In this document: piece by piece, positions 21,641 through 32,187 of the stretch
How positions within the stretch are numbered: the stretch's first letter is position 1
Layout: each line of letters opens with the position of its first letter
Origin: Gracilaria vermiculophylla
Taxonomy: Eukaryota > Rhodophyta > Florideophyceae > Gracilariales > Gracilariaceae
Direction: 5' to 3'
Length of the DNA stretch: 64,000 nucleotides
Assembly (NCBI GenBank): GCA_019155205.2
Contig: JAHNZQ020000308.1
Coordinates: forward strand, 270,333-334,332
Program-made: the position numbers and the translations under genes
Notes under the pieces: generated by a model
Told to the model about the DNA's origin: nothing
Databases searched by the model: none
The model's input: only the letters and a program-made list of their open reading frames with translations

Positions 21641-24600
21641 TATCGTATATGCATCTCTAGGACCAGACGCCAACACGCATCACATGGGTACTCTTTCAAA
21701 GAGGACGCAGTCAAATAAGCTCCGCGTGGTGAAGAGCATCGAAATATCCGCAAGGAATCAGGCCGAAGTTTGGGTGCAGACCTCTGCATCTGGCCTTTCA
21801 TTCCTACAGGAGAGTCCACACCTGACGATGAAGCAGCACTCCATGATGGCGAACGGTGTTATGGAAATAATACCGAACATTCCTTTCAGGGATGTGCTCG
21901 CCAACCTGAAGGAGTCGCCATTACGGTTCCAGGAAGGAATTGTTGTCGGACTGGCACTACCCGCCCCTGCAGGACTGTCTCATCTTCCTCGTTCAGAAGA
22001 CCTTGTGTACCGCGATGCAATTGTCACCATGGCGGTGAGAGCGACTTCTACCGCTCCAGAGGAAGAGAACCCAGCCCTGTGGCAGGAGAGGCTCCAAATT
22101 GGCGAGGATTTCGCAGGGTGTCGCCATAGGGTAACGGAGATGCTATGCGCCTTTGACGACATGTGGTCTGGTCGCCTGTGTCAGGTCAGCCTGGCCAAGC
22201 ACAGGATCCAGCTCAAACCCAATGCGAAACCTGCACATCAACTCCCGAGGAGGTCCGGACCCCATGCGCGCGTTTTTGAACGCGATGAGGTCACCGGGAT
22301 GCTGGAGAAGGGCGTTATCGAGCTTTTCCATTCCAAATGGGCCTCCCCGGTGGTGTTTGTGAAGAAAAAATATGGCTTCTAAAGGTTCTGTATTGACTAC
22401 AGATGCCTCAACGAGGTGAAGGTAAGCGACTCATATCCCATACCTCGCATTAATGAATATATCGACTGCTTAGGCTATGCCTCCGTTTTCTCCATGCTGG
22501 ATGCCAACGGCGGCTACTGGAAGATTGAGATGGACGACTCCGATAAGGATAAGACAACGTTGACCTTGCACTGTGGGATCTTCAGATTTCTAAGGATGCC
22601 ATTTGGACTGAAGAATGCATCCGCTACGTTCCAACGAGTGGTAGACATAATCCTGTCAAAGTTGAAGTGGCAGTACGTCTTTGTGTATACCGATGATTTT
22701 ATCATATACTCCAGCAGCGTGGAGATACACTTCATTCATGTGTAGCACGTTTTCCAACTCCAAAAGGATGCTTGCCTCTCCTTGAAGCTGGAGAAATTTT
22801 TCTTTTTCAAGTCTTCGGTGGACTACCTGAGGCACGTTGTGCTCCCGGCCCGCCTACATGTTTCCAGAGAACCTCAGGACGCCATCAAGAAAGCTCGCCC
22901 TCCCACAAACCAGACGGAGCTCCGCTCCTTCCTTGGGTTGTGTAATGTATTCCGGAGGTTTGTACCGAATTTTTCCCATATAGCAGCGCCGTTAAATCGC
23001 CTCTTGGAGAAATAAAAGCCGATGCAGTCGGCTATCTTGACGGGCGGGGAGTTTGAAGCCATTAACACCCTGAAGAGGAGACTAATACAACCACCAATCT
23101 TGGTACTTCCGAGGCGGCAAGGCAGAATGATGCTGGATACTGACGCCTATACATACCAGATCGGATGTGCCCTCCTACAGGAATAGCCGGAAGGTGGACT
23201 TCAACCCATCGGATACTGGAGTCGCAGCCTCACACCTACGGAACGGAACTACTCCGCACCTGAGCGCGAATTTCTTGCAATCTTGTGGGTGGTTTTGCTT
23301 TTTCGCCCGTATTTATAAGGCGCGTGTTTCATCTTGAGTACAGACCACGCACCACTAAAGTGGAAACTGTCATTGACGTAAGCTTCCGGTGGCCTGGAAA
23401 GGTGGGGGCTCCGCCTCCTGGAATTCGAGTTTGATATCTTCCACCGGCCTAGCATTAAACACCAGGCAGCGAACGCGCACTCGCGAATCTCCACCGAGGG
23501 AGTATACAAAACACTGTTGGAGGACAACATCCCGTTTTTGGTCATCCAATACGCTGATGGGAAAGAAACATCCGATGGAGAAGGTTTAAAATGCTGTGAT
23601 CTTGGAGTAGGGTATGGTGGACTCCCTGAGGTCATGTCTCTTGTCGAGGAGGAGAAAGAAGCTCTCCCCACCACCGTAGCGGAGTTCCTGAAGGAACAAA
23701 ATACAGATGCGTACTGCAAGGAGTGCCTTGCCACTATGGGGAGTTTAACATCGTCATTCGATGCTGACCAGGACGGCGTGCTTGTACGCCGCGCCGCTTT
23801 GAATGGAACTCTTTAAAAGGTGGTCTTCACGAGACTACGGGCGAGGGTGCTGTATCTTTCGCACTATCTTCACCCCGCCGGGCACCCCGGTGGATCGCGG
23901 ATGTATTTGACCATGCGGAGGGAGTTCTATTGGGCGAACATGGCTAATGAAGCCTTCCAAACGGTGGCTGATTGCTATTCCGGCGCCGCCGCTAGGGAGA
24001 ATATATGGGAACACCGGACGCCGCTCACTCTGTTGCCGCCTTCAGGACCTTTAGAATTCGTGGCCATGGACATTTTAGGCCCTCTCCGCAAGACGGGGCG
24101 AGGGCGTCGATTTATATTCGTGATCACGGATGGTTTCTCGAAGATCACGCGTACCATCCCCCTGCGGAGCATCACTGCAGTAGTGATTGCCGCTGTCTTT
24201 CTTAAGCATTGGGTTTACCCCTACGGGATGCCATTGTACCTCCTCACGGACACTGGACCCCAGTTCGTGACGAAACTCTTCAGCGCCGTCTCCGAAATGC
24301 TGGGGATATTGCAGTTGTTTACAACTGCTTATCACCCCCAGACCAACAAACAGGCGGAATGGTTCAACAAGACCATCGCCTCGAGGCTGAAGCACTACGT
24401 CGCGGACCACCAGAAGGATTTAGACGCATATGTGGGCCCCCTTACGTATGCATACAGCTTGCAGGTGTACCGCTCCACTGGGACCGCTCCTTTCAATCTG
24501 GTGCTCTCGTGCATCCCGGCAACTGCCATCATTACATCACGCGCCACGGCGCACCCGGCGGATGGGCCACCGGCGCCAACAGCGGCGCAAGCCAAACGCT

Positions 24601-25289
24601 CTATTCTAAGGCGGTATGAGAAGCCACTATCCCTCGCAAAGAAGAGCCTCAACCCCTCGCAGAGAAGGTAAAAACAGAACTTTGACCGGAAGTTGATGGA
24701 GGGCCCTTACCTTAAGAAAGGCGACGAGGTTTTCTTCGAAAAATCTAGGGAAACATCCGACGATCCGCCGGACGTCACGCGCAAGTTAGCTTCGAACACC
24801 TCAGGGCCCTAAACGGTCTTGGCCACCTATAGGGATACTGTCGCCATTGAGTTGACCGGGCTCAGAGACATCGTCTCCCGTGATAGGGTGACGAAAGTCC
24901 CGACGCCCACCCTCTCAGGAATGCCCGCCACCCTACCTCGAGAACAACGCGCGGAACTTCCTCATCCGACGACCTCAGGCGCAAAGACACCAAGGGATAC
25001 TAAGAACCGCATTACCACTCTTAGTGAACCATTACCGGAGGCTCCCGATACCTTCCTGGCCGCTGAAGGTAACATCATCTACGCGGTGGACCGTATCGTC
25101 TCCCACCGACAAGCCCCTGCAGGAACACTGTACCGCGTCCGATGGTATGGGTGAACCTCGAAGGACGACACGGAGGAACCCCCGGAACACATCCCGGAGA
25201 GCTCTCTCAGGCGATATGACGCCAATTTCTTGCGGAAACATCTCTCCACATGGGCGCTTCCGTTCTGGAAGAAGGGAGGGGGCCCCTAA
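21630..25289 (+). pseudogene. Pol of Ty3-1: RT, RNase H, integrase, chromodomain
   Basis: A single frame of about 1,220 codons with some ten in-frame stops and no frameshift seen. RT begins near 22180 (VFVKKKYGF, RFCIDYRCLNEV at about 22386, LDANGGYW, MPFGLKNASATFQ). Its active site reads YTDD (22687) where YVDD or YIDD is usual. RNase H shows LDTDAYTYQIGCALLQE and STDHAPLKW. Integrase has a weakened H2C2 finger (second Cys pair incomplete). Its catalytic triad is intact: Asp in AMDILGP (24064), Asp in LLTDTGPQF (24250) and Glu in QAEWFNK, spaced 35. The last domain (about 25068-25230) is a chromodomain (YAVDRIVSHR, LYRVRWYG), which in related elements targets integration to marked chromatin. 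Cannot be expressed intact. Confidence 0.9.
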
Positions 25290-26656
25290 CTGGAGTTGTT
25301 TTCCGTCTCCGCAGTCTATTGCTTACCTGGAGTTACCTTTTTCGCGTCCAGGATGCCGTTTCTCGCTATCCGCATACTCCAACGGCGGCATGTCGTGTCC
25401 CTGAGCACGCGGGCACGACCTAGTTATATTGAAACTCCCGTTCATGGGGCTTCTGCTCCATCCGAAGGATCCTTTATTCGCCAGGGTTCTTTCATCTACA
25501 GGTCATCGAATCGCGTCTAGTACTCCGCTTTGAGGCGCGCTTTTTCCGTGAGCGCTTGGCTATCGAAGAACTCCGACTGGCTTTCTTTGATGACCGCCAT
25601 TGAGGCTCGGTCAGCTCCGGCATTTTAGAGCTCTAAGACCCAAGCACGCGCCTCCCACAGAGCTTCTACAGGAGAAGCCGGAGCAGGTCAGCCCGTCACC
25701 AGGCACGCCTGCACCAAGTCCTGGAAGGCAGCTTCCAGAGCCCCAGAGGAGACTCTGCCCGACGGTGCACCCGAAGTGGCCACCTCTGTTGACGGCGCAA
25801 CACCCGCCGCGGAAAGAGCCGCGGACGGCGGGCCAGCTGGGATAAGGGCTAACTGACAGAATTCCGCAGATTCCACAGTGGAGGTTGGCAAAGCCAAGGA
25901 CGCAGTCAGTGACAACGGAGGTGACGGCGATGCAGGAACTGGAATGCTCCGCAGGCGAGGCCGAAAAACAGGTGCAGGGACGCTCCGCAATCGTGGTAAC
26001 ACCCGAGGATAGAGATCTGACGCCATTTGGGCAACTACCCGTGGTTATATGCACCACTGGAGGGGGAGCCGCGCCAAGCCGCCATCGTGGAATTAGAGGA
26101 GAAGCCGGGCGACCGAAATCAGGCGCGGTATGGAGCACCATAGCGAGGCGTACGTTCATATCCAGTGGAAGACGACGAGGGCGCAAACGAGAGAATTATG
26201 AGACTTGCACCTTCATGGAGATCGAATGAACGGACGCGATGAAGCGGGTGTTCTTAGAAGAAGAACCTTCGAAGGAATCGGAGTAGCAAGTGCCTCATGA
26301 GGGTCGGTGTCCACTTCAGACTGACATACGCTCCGTCCACGGAAGTTGCGCGCCAGCACCGCGCACGGCACACTGGAATGCGCGGAAACGTACGCCGCCG
26401 ACTGGCGCGGCAGCACTAACATGTTTCGCCAAGAAGAAGGAGACGCAGCCGGTTTAAGGAGGAGCAGGGCCCGCAAACATTGCAAGATATAAAACACGAG
26501 CCCGCGGCGGTACGCCACGAAGGAGTGTGGAAGTATAAAGGAACGTCTGAAAGAAAGAATGGGTCAATCGCCAGAGACCGCGCTTTCAGAAACACCGATA
26601 GGAGCCACCCCGCAGATCAAGGAATTGGAAGATGCAACTCGAGGACGTGGTGCAAT
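25290..26656 (+). pseudogene. Extra region between chromodomain and 3' LTR of Ty3-1 (putative ORF3)
   Basis: About 1.4 kb lies between the end of pol and the polypurine tract, where most chromodomain elements have almost nothing. Plus-strand frames look protein-like but shift: an Ala/Pro/Glu-rich part (EETLPDGAPEVATSVDGATP, about 25750-25810), an acidic part near 26050-26200 (QAAIVELEEKPGDRNQARYG), and a final part (KERLKERMGQSPETALSE) ending in TAA at 26657-26659, just before the purine tract. No known domain (no envelope-like membrane segment seen). It may be a lost accessory protein or captured sequence. Confidence 0.45.
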
Positions 26657-26671
26657 TTAAGAAAGGGGGTA

Positions 26672-27233
26672 TGTAGCACAAACGCTCCTAAGGGAATAAT
26701 GGTCGTGTGGCCTTATGGTATAGTACTCCAAAGGAGGGCTGGTATTTTATTAACTGAGCCACGTGGTGCATAGTTCTGCCCGCGTGCGCTACAGTATCTT
26801 TAAGGGATGGTAGAATTATTATTTATTATAGTTAATTTACGTAGGTAATTACTACAGTAGTGAGACCTGCCGAGGCGGGCTTTCGGCTTGATACTTAATC
26901 TGCCGGTTGAGCTCCACCTCTGGGGAAGTAAACACAAGCATCCTTGAGTCTTCATCTACTTTTCCGGTTGGGGACGCTCGTCGATCATCCTCAGGTTTCT
27001 GTCCCGCCGATCCCAAGGTGGCATCATAGCAGGGCCGGTAGGAGCATTGTCCGCCCAGTCAACCTCCAACCTCCCCCTCCGATTGGTGTTTGCAGATCCC
27101 CCTCAAGAATTCCCCCGGCTCGCGACAGCGGATACCGGAGACTACGTTCAGGAACACGCACCATTGGAGTCAACAAAAACTCCTAATGGCCGTTGTGCTT
27201 TACTACCTCGAGAGGAGGGCTGACAGTACCACA
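26672..27233 (+). repeat. 3' LTR of Ty3-1 (copy D)
   Basis: Starts TGTAGCACAAACGC right after AAGAAAGGGGGTA and ends GACAGTACCACA. 562 bp. Aligns along its whole length with copy C and with copies A, B, E, F and G. Confidence 0.9.
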
Positions 27234-27507
27234 GTGCTCTTTTAATTTGTGGCTCAGAGAAAGTGTTCGAGCTGGTCTACAGATTTTAGGGAGTTTTTTT
27301 GCCACTAAGCCACTAAGTCCGTTGGGTCGAACTGCATTACTTTGGATGAAATTACTCTGACGCCTAACTCTTCTAGTGAAGAAACAGGACTTAATTTGAA
27401 TCATTTTGAAGCCTACTTCTAAACACACACCTAATAACTTTGATTTATTGGATAGGAGTTCGGTTTCGTTCCTAGTGGGGATGACTAAATCTTCCATCCA
27501 TTGCTAG
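27234..27507 (-). other. Spacer between Ty3-1 and copia-1 with an unidentified minus-strand frame
   Basis: A minus-strand frame from ATG 27497 is open through this spacer and into the LTR (104 codons). The product is basic with no recognisable motif. Its extension into the LTR argues for chance or for a truncated older gene. Confidence 0.2.
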
Positions 27508-27782
27508 TGTAGGCAGTACAATGTTATTGTATACTTCAATAAACACAATCTTCTTTATTATCTTGAAAACTCTGCACTTCTTCTATTTTACGCTAAATGT
27601 AGCGCTAGAACTGTTCTACATTAGTTTTCTACATTATTTTTACTATTTAGTATAGTTCCACATCTTTCCTATCATATACCAATATTGCCACATATCATGT
27701 TATTCTATAGATACTTCTAGAAGCTTTCGGATTCTACTAGATGCCAGCTTTGTTAAATACGCTTCTACGTGTCTCTACAACA
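27508..27782 (-). repeat. 3' LTR of copia-1
   Basis: On the element strand it begins TGTTGTAGAGACACG (27782) and ends at TACA (27508). 275 bp. Landmarks on the plus strand: AATAAACACAATCTTCTTTAT, GCTAGAACTGTTCTACAT, TCTATAGATACTTCTAGAAG. Confidence 0.8.
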
Positions 27783-27829
27783 GTTTCCATCCAATAGAAA
27801 ACTATTGAAGTCGCAGAATTTATGAAAAC

Positions 27830-28320
27830 AGTTCGTCTTTGATTTTTGTCACCGGTTTTGTGAGAATAACCACAATCTTGTTTTCTGTAAGACAGTATTT
27901 AAATCGAATATAATTGCTCTCCAAACAATGAAGGACAAAAGAGTAACGCATTACATTGTGTTTTTATTTTTCGTGTTGACTATTCTTTTTAGACACTTGC
28001 ATAATCGATTGATTGTCAGCATAAACTGTCCCCGGTATACTAAAATTTGATTTCCGTTCTTTTAGAAATTTGAAAAGTCACTGTCATTCTTTCACAGATT
28101 ATTTTAAAGCGATGGGTTCGGCCTCTGTCGTTGACAGTGCCTTATAACTTTGTTTCGAAATACTCCCCGAGAATAATGAATTCCCGTATAATGTTTCATA
28201 TCCAGTAATTTGTTTTCTTTTGTTTGAATTACCCCGACTTGAGTCACCGTACATCTTCAAAACGTCATCCAAAGTTCAACGGTATAGAAGACCATAGTTT
28301 TGCATTTTCTGTATATCGTG
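27830..28320 (-). pseudogene. RNase H of copia-1, decayed
   Basis: Pieces in shifting frames match copia RNase H. KQSYKALSTTEAEPIALK (about 28090-28140) is the STAEAE-type block. TVYADNQSIMQVSKKNSQHEK (about 27975-28035) has the ADNQS block. NYIRFKYCLTEN (about 27870-27910) is the C-terminal end. The enzyme removes the RNA strand during reverse transcription. Confidence 0.75.
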
Positions 28321-28827
28321 TCAAACGCTTTTGCATGCTTTCCAGGGAATATATGAGTAGGGTTCTGTAAGGTGAGTAAAACTGCTTATGGCAAAACAGA
28401 AATCAGACCTACTACAAAGCATCAGATACATAATTGATGCAATGAGTGCCCGATAGGAAATATACATTTCTGTGCACTTAACTTGCAGTTTTTTAATTAC
28501 GTTTGCTTTTATCCCAGTATTGATACCCTTGCAAAAATCCATATTTACTTTTCTTAACTTCTGAGTCGCATAGGTTTGTTGACACGATTTTATAAATACA
28601 TTTTTTCGATGATCATCTTTTTCTATGCCAAGGATATGAAAAAGGTTTCCAATATCTTTCATTATATATGCAGAAGACGGTTTTTGTTTCAGTGTCGAGA
28701 TTGTAGTTTCATATTCTCTGGCAATTAAAATACCTTCAAGATAAAGTGCATTATAAATTTGTGTTCCTTATAGAATTTCAAAGAATAATCCATCATCTGC
28801 GAGACCTGTTTTACATTTCATGCGTTG
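28321..28827 (-). pseudogene. C-terminal part of copia-1 reverse transcriptase
   Basis: The open 113-codon piece starts IMKDIGNLFHILGIEKDD, the MKDLGxxxxFLGIE block of copia RT, and continues to YRALIASIMYLMLCSRSDFCFAISSF, the YRSLVGSLMYLxxxTRPDIAF block. Just upstream, LYLEGILIAREYE occupies the place of the YVDD active site; the catalytic Asp pair has become Glu-Gly, so the copy is dead. The Tc1-C insertion separates this from the N-terminal part. Confidence 0.85.
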
Positions 28828-29820
28828 TACGGTGCTGTGCATAATGATAGATCCACCCTATATACTGAGCGTAAAAGGACTAAGCAACGTTTATTTCTAC
28901 CAAAAAAATCACGTACAGTAGCACCCTCAATGTAGTTATTGATATTCATCTGCTTCAAATGAAAAAGCCAAAAGAATTTTGAATGAGATAAAATTTTCGA
29001 ATTTGTAGCTGTGCAAAATGATAGATCCACCAAGAAAAACAGTGTTTTATTTCCGCATTGCGGTACGTTTAATACATAGTTTTTCTACAAGCGTTCTGTA
29101 GAATTCCAAAGCAACTGTTCTGCATAGAATTGACTAAATTATGTAACGTTGCCTCCTGAATGGAATTCCATTCCTGCGTAACAGTATTCTGTAATTCTCT
29201 GACAGCATTAAATTGCCTTCCACCGCAATAAACGTTGCGCGCCAATATCCCCCACAGATTCTCAAATGGATTGAGATCCAGGGAACGCGCTGGCCACTCA
29301 ATTACATCAATATTATTGTTTTGAAACCACATTTTGGTGTGGTTTACAGTATGTATAGAAGCATTGTCTTGCTGAAATTTACAATAAAGACCGCATATTT
29401 CAAAAGCAAACGGTAGTAAAAACTCTTCCAACGTGTTGATGTAGTTCTTTGCGTTCTATGTACCACTTAGAATGGCTAAATTTGTTTTTCCATTGCCACA
29501 AAACGCTGCCCAAATCATTAAAGAACCACCGCCATTTTGACGTTTAGAGCAAAAGTAAGTGATCTATACTCTGTACTCGGTGCCTTTCTTGAGCCGTTTA
29601 TTGATTTTTGAAGTTTTCAAACATTCTCGGTGCTGTATATATCAATACAGCCTTCCGGTTGCTCCATATATATTTGTTCATCACGTTCTCCGTTTGAAAA
29701 TGCAATTTAAACATTTAGTGCTCTGATGAACAGTTTTTTTCTCAGATCTACAGCATATAATGCACTCGGCGAAGCCATTCTTACCATAGGTGGATATGTT
29801 TTATAATAGTCGATTACATA
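28828..29820 (-). mobile_element. Tc1-type element Tc1-C nested in copia-1 RT
   Basis: Different family from Tc1-A/B. Left terminus GTACGGTGCTGTGCATAATG.. contains GCTGTGCATAATGATAGATC followed by CACC (28834-28857). A near-identical copy of this motif sits 174 bp further in (29008-29031), an IR/DR-like terminal layout. The right end has only a decayed counterpart (TAGGTGGATATG near 29788). Encloses a decayed transposase. Confidence 0.7.
29069..29580 (-). pseudogene. Tc1-C transposase, C-terminal half
   Basis: Frame contains GGGSLMIWAAFCGNGK (about 29485-29535), a stop, then an open 120-codon piece. Second catalytic Asp in KFQQDNASIH and Glu in WPARSLDLNPFENLW, 34 residues apart (DD34E, Tc1 type). 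Ends at MQNSCFGILQNACRKTMY. The N-terminal DNA-binding half (29580-29800) is too decayed to read. Confidence 0.85.
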
Positions 29821-29829
29821 TTTTATTGA

Positions 29830-30060
29830 TATTCTTTACCAAACAGTCTGGCTTTAAATATACTATTCTGGATTGTTGGTTTCTGGTTTTATTTCATGAA
29901 CCCATATGGCCTGTAGAATATGCACGTCTGAAGTTTTCGAAACCACGATCCAAGTTTCGTTTTCGAAATTGGATTTCATTCCTTTCTCTATAGCTTCTAT
30001 TGATAATATAGAATTGTTGCCTGATTATACTTTTTTAAACACTTTCGGTTCAGATTGATC
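29830..30060 (-). pseudogene. N-terminal part of copia-1 reverse transcriptase
   Basis: Reads SIEAIEKGMKSNFENETWIV then VHILQAIWVHEIKPE, matching the start of copia RT (W..A...E...L..N.TW, then WV...K). It is separated from the rest of RT by Tc1-C. Confidence 0.65.
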
Positions 30061-30129
30061 CGAAACCATCATATTCGCGCCGGAAATTAATTTTCTGGAA
30101 CTTCTACATGTTTGTATCAGATACATGTC

Positions 30130-30957
30130 GGCTATTTTCTTATTCTCATTCTTCTTCTTAATTTTATGTTTTTCTTGATGTATATTTTTTCGGATTCTGT
30201 TTCATTTTTTGTGCTATTTTTGTACAATTTGCAGAGTTCAATTTGTCTGATTCCGGCAAAGTTCTTTTTCAGTGTCTTCTTTTTCATCACGATTTGCTTC
30301 TCTGATTCTTCTTTCCATAATCTCATCTTCAATAAATTTTGCTGCTTCACTAGTGATAAACGTCTTTTTTGCATAACCGCTAAAATGGTAGTTTTTTGTC
30401 CTATCCAATGAAAGTGCAGACTCTTGATTTTGCATCCGAGTTGTGTCTTTGACTATTTGAAATAAAAACATACGCTTTGCATCCAAACACACGTCAATAA
30501 GAGACATCAGGTTTTCTGCCAAATCAATTTTCATGCGTTCTACAATTTGGAAGATTTCTTTTCTGTAAAATACTTTTTAATTTATTTGAAATGCTTCGGC
30601 CCAAGAAGAGTTTGATTTTTTTTGTTGAAATAACGCATACATCTTTCTTTTTGGCGAAACGTTTTGTTTAATCTCTCTGCAATTCCGTTCTCTTAAGGTT
30701 GGTACGTTAGGATCCTATCGGTTCATAGATTATACCTTTTTACCTTCGAGTGTTTTGAAATGATTTAGACATATACTCTCTTCAACGGTCACTTTTAATT
30801 CTCCTAAAAAAAATTGTTCTTGATTTTCTCTCATCTTGACAAAATTCTTCGCCGTCTTCAAAGTCTCGGTTTCGGACTTTAAAAAATATACACGCGGTTT
30901 TCTTGTTAAGTCCTCAAGAAAAGCAATGAAGTATAATTTTCTTCTTTTTGACATAGT
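30130..30957 (-). pseudogene. Integrase of copia-1, decayed
   Basis: Starts directly at the LTR E junction with RKLYFIAFLEDLTRKPRVYF, matching the RKKYFVTFIDDYSR..WVYFL block with an acidic residue in place of the Asp-Asp. Then KTAKNFVKMRENQEQF, a RERNCREIKQNVSPKRKMYA piece (the ERxNRT block, about 30650-30700) and SSWAEAFQIN (30590-30615). The C-terminal part continues to about 30130 with several stops. Confidence 0.75.
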
Positions 30958-31081
30958 TGTGGTACTGTCAGCCCTCCTGTCGAGGTAGTAAAGCACAACG
31001 TCCGTTAGGAGTTTTTAGTGACTCCAAAGGCGCGTATTCCTAAAGGTGGTCTCCGGTATCCGCTGTCGCGAGCCGGGGGAA
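30958..31081 (-). mobile_element. LTR fragment of the Ty3-1 family (copy E), cut by the gap
   Basis: The last 124 bp of the LTR (on its own strand ..CTGACAGTACCACA at 30958), nearly identical to copies B and F. The rest is replaced by the N run. It interrupts copia-1 integrase. Confidence 0.85.
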
Positions 31082-31181
31082 NNNNNNNNNNNNNNNNNNN
31101 NNNNNNNNNNNNNNNNNNNNNNNNNNNNNNNNNNNNNNNNNNNNNNNNNNNNNNNNNNNNNNNNNNNNNNNNNNNNNNNNN
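31082..31181. other. Assembly gap (100 N)
   Basis: Exactly 100 N. Left side is LTR copy E; right side is a GC-rich reverse-transcriptase frame with no LTR. The join is therefore not a simple missing LTR middle and may hide an element or be a scaffold misjoin. Confidence 0.95.
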
Positions 31182-31489
31182 TTGTCCTGCCAGACGACAA
31201 AAGCCGACGAGACGACGGCCCCCGCCGCCAAAGCTCGCCGAGCGTGATCGTGGCTCACCTTCCGGTAGATCCCCGATGCAAGGCCCTTCCTGATGTCTTC
31301 CTTGGCGAACTCCAAATCCTCTTTCGTCTGTGGGATATCCCCCAGCTCCACCCCTTGCCCCTGCTTGAAGGCCCGGTGCGGTTGCTCGTATATCCCATAC
31401 TGGATGCTTCGGCACAAGAATTCCGAAGCACCCATCTGGCGCCACGCGTCGACATGCGTTTGTAGCACACGCCATAACGGACGCCCCAT
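31182..31489 (-). CDS. ORF2 of a GC-rich retroelement: start of a reverse transcriptase (partial)
   Basis: ATG at 31487-31489, 12 nt after the ORF1 stop, open for 102 codons into the gap. The piece contains GIYEQPHRAFKQGQGVEL, TKEDLEFAKEDIRKGLASGI and VSSAFVVWQD. This pattern (an acidic helix, then xGxI/Yxx V, then S.FVV) is the entry to RT domains in DIRS-like, pararetrovirus-like and related two-ORF retroelements. No stops and high GC mean it is much younger than the copia around it. Which class it belongs to cannot be told without the missing part. Confidence 0.55.
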
Positions 31490-31500
31490 GGCTCCGCCGA

Positions 31501-32187
31501 CTAGTTTTCATCGGCAGCACCACCCTTCTTTCCTGCACGCTTCGTTGCGTTGCTTGCCTTGAGGGTGGCCTCCGTCTTGACCATCTGGCTGGAGAGATGT
31601 GACTCCATGGTTGCGAGAACCTCGTCCAGGTCATCCACCATCACGACGTCGCCACGGTGCTCGAGCCTCGGCAAGAAAAGCTTCACGTGCACTGGGTCCT
31701 TCGACGCCATGCGGTAGAACTCAGCGCGGAGTCCGAGCACCCGCAGAGAGTAGCGCACAAAGATGTACGCCCAGGCATCGAACTTCTCGGCTTCATCCTT
31801 CTTCCCGGCGTCGAACGCCTCCTGCCGCAGAGCATAAGCAACGTGGTGTATAGCAGACCAGTAGCCGGCGGCGGTGACGTACTTTGCCTCGTGTTCAGCC
31901 ACAGAGAACATGCTCGGTTGCTTAAAGAGCTTGCGACGCAGGGTCCACTCCTCATTGTCGCAAAAGCCTCCGGCGAAGGCAGATGCGGCCGCGCCTGCTT
32001 CGAAAGGGTAGCGTGTGAGGCCAAAGCGCTGCTCGCGGTCGGCGCGTTCCGCAATCCGGGCGTAGGTCTCCATCCAGTCTCCGGAGATCCCGGCTTGGGT
32101 CATGGTCTTTCCTCCGGAGACTTCATTGCATTTCTCAAGAAGTGCTTCGGCAAGGGAGAGAGAGTTTATGACAGGGTTGGTGGCCAT
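31501..32187 (-). CDS. ORF1 of the GC-rich retroelement, Gag-like protein of 228 residues
   Basis: Intact frame from ATG 32187 to the stop at 31501. The start is chosen because ACACCATGGCC is a strong Kozak context; the frame extends 10 codons upstream only from a TTG. The protein begins MATNPVINSLSLAEALLEKC. It is rich in Ala, Glu, Asp and aromatic residues (YWSAIHHVAYALRQEAFDAG, KFDAWAYIFVRYSLRVLGLR) and ends in a basic tail (KASNATKRAGKKGGAADEN). A helical body followed by a lysine-rich tail fits a nucleic-acid-binding capsid-type protein. I know no exact family. The neighbouring ORF2 with RT suggests a Gag role; a host gene cannot be excluded. Confidence 0.65.
   Translation of the reverse strand: MATNPVINSLSLAEALLEKCNEVSGGKTMTQAGISGDWMETYARIAERADREQRFGLTRYPFEAGAAASAFAGGFCDNEEWTLRRKLFKQPSMFSVAEHEAKYVTAAGYWSAIHHVAYALRQEAFDAGKKDEAEKFDAWAYIFVRYSLRVLGLRAEFYRMASKDPVHVKLFLPRLEHRGDVVMVDDLDEVLATMESHLSSQMVKTEATLKASNATKRAGKKGGAADEN

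Larger units (their letters stand above)
18122..27233 (+). mobile_element. Ty3/gypsy element Ty3-1 (chromodomain type), full length but dead
   Basis: About 9.1 kb bounded by two direct LTRs (18122-18678 and 26672-27233). Order inside is Gag, protease, reverse transcriptase, RNase H, integrase, chromodomain, then a further 1.4-kb coding-like region. Integrase lying after RNase H is the Ty3/gypsy order, and a C-terminal chromodomain marks a chromovirus-like lineage. The LTRs differ at many positions, so the insertion is old. A polypurine-like AAGAAAGGGGGTA precedes the right LTR. The region just after the left LTR (TGATCTCCCGACTTAGAA) resembles the same place in Ty3-2. Confidence 0.9.

Noticed and set aside
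25611..26186. 191-codon minus-strand frame
   Set aside because: Shadow of the GC-rich plus-strand coding remnant of Ty3-1; Ser/Cys/Gly-rich without motifs.
31005..31634. 209-codon minus frame running through the gap
   Set aside because: It overlaps ORF1 and ORF2 in another frame and reads across 100 N, so it is not a real frame.
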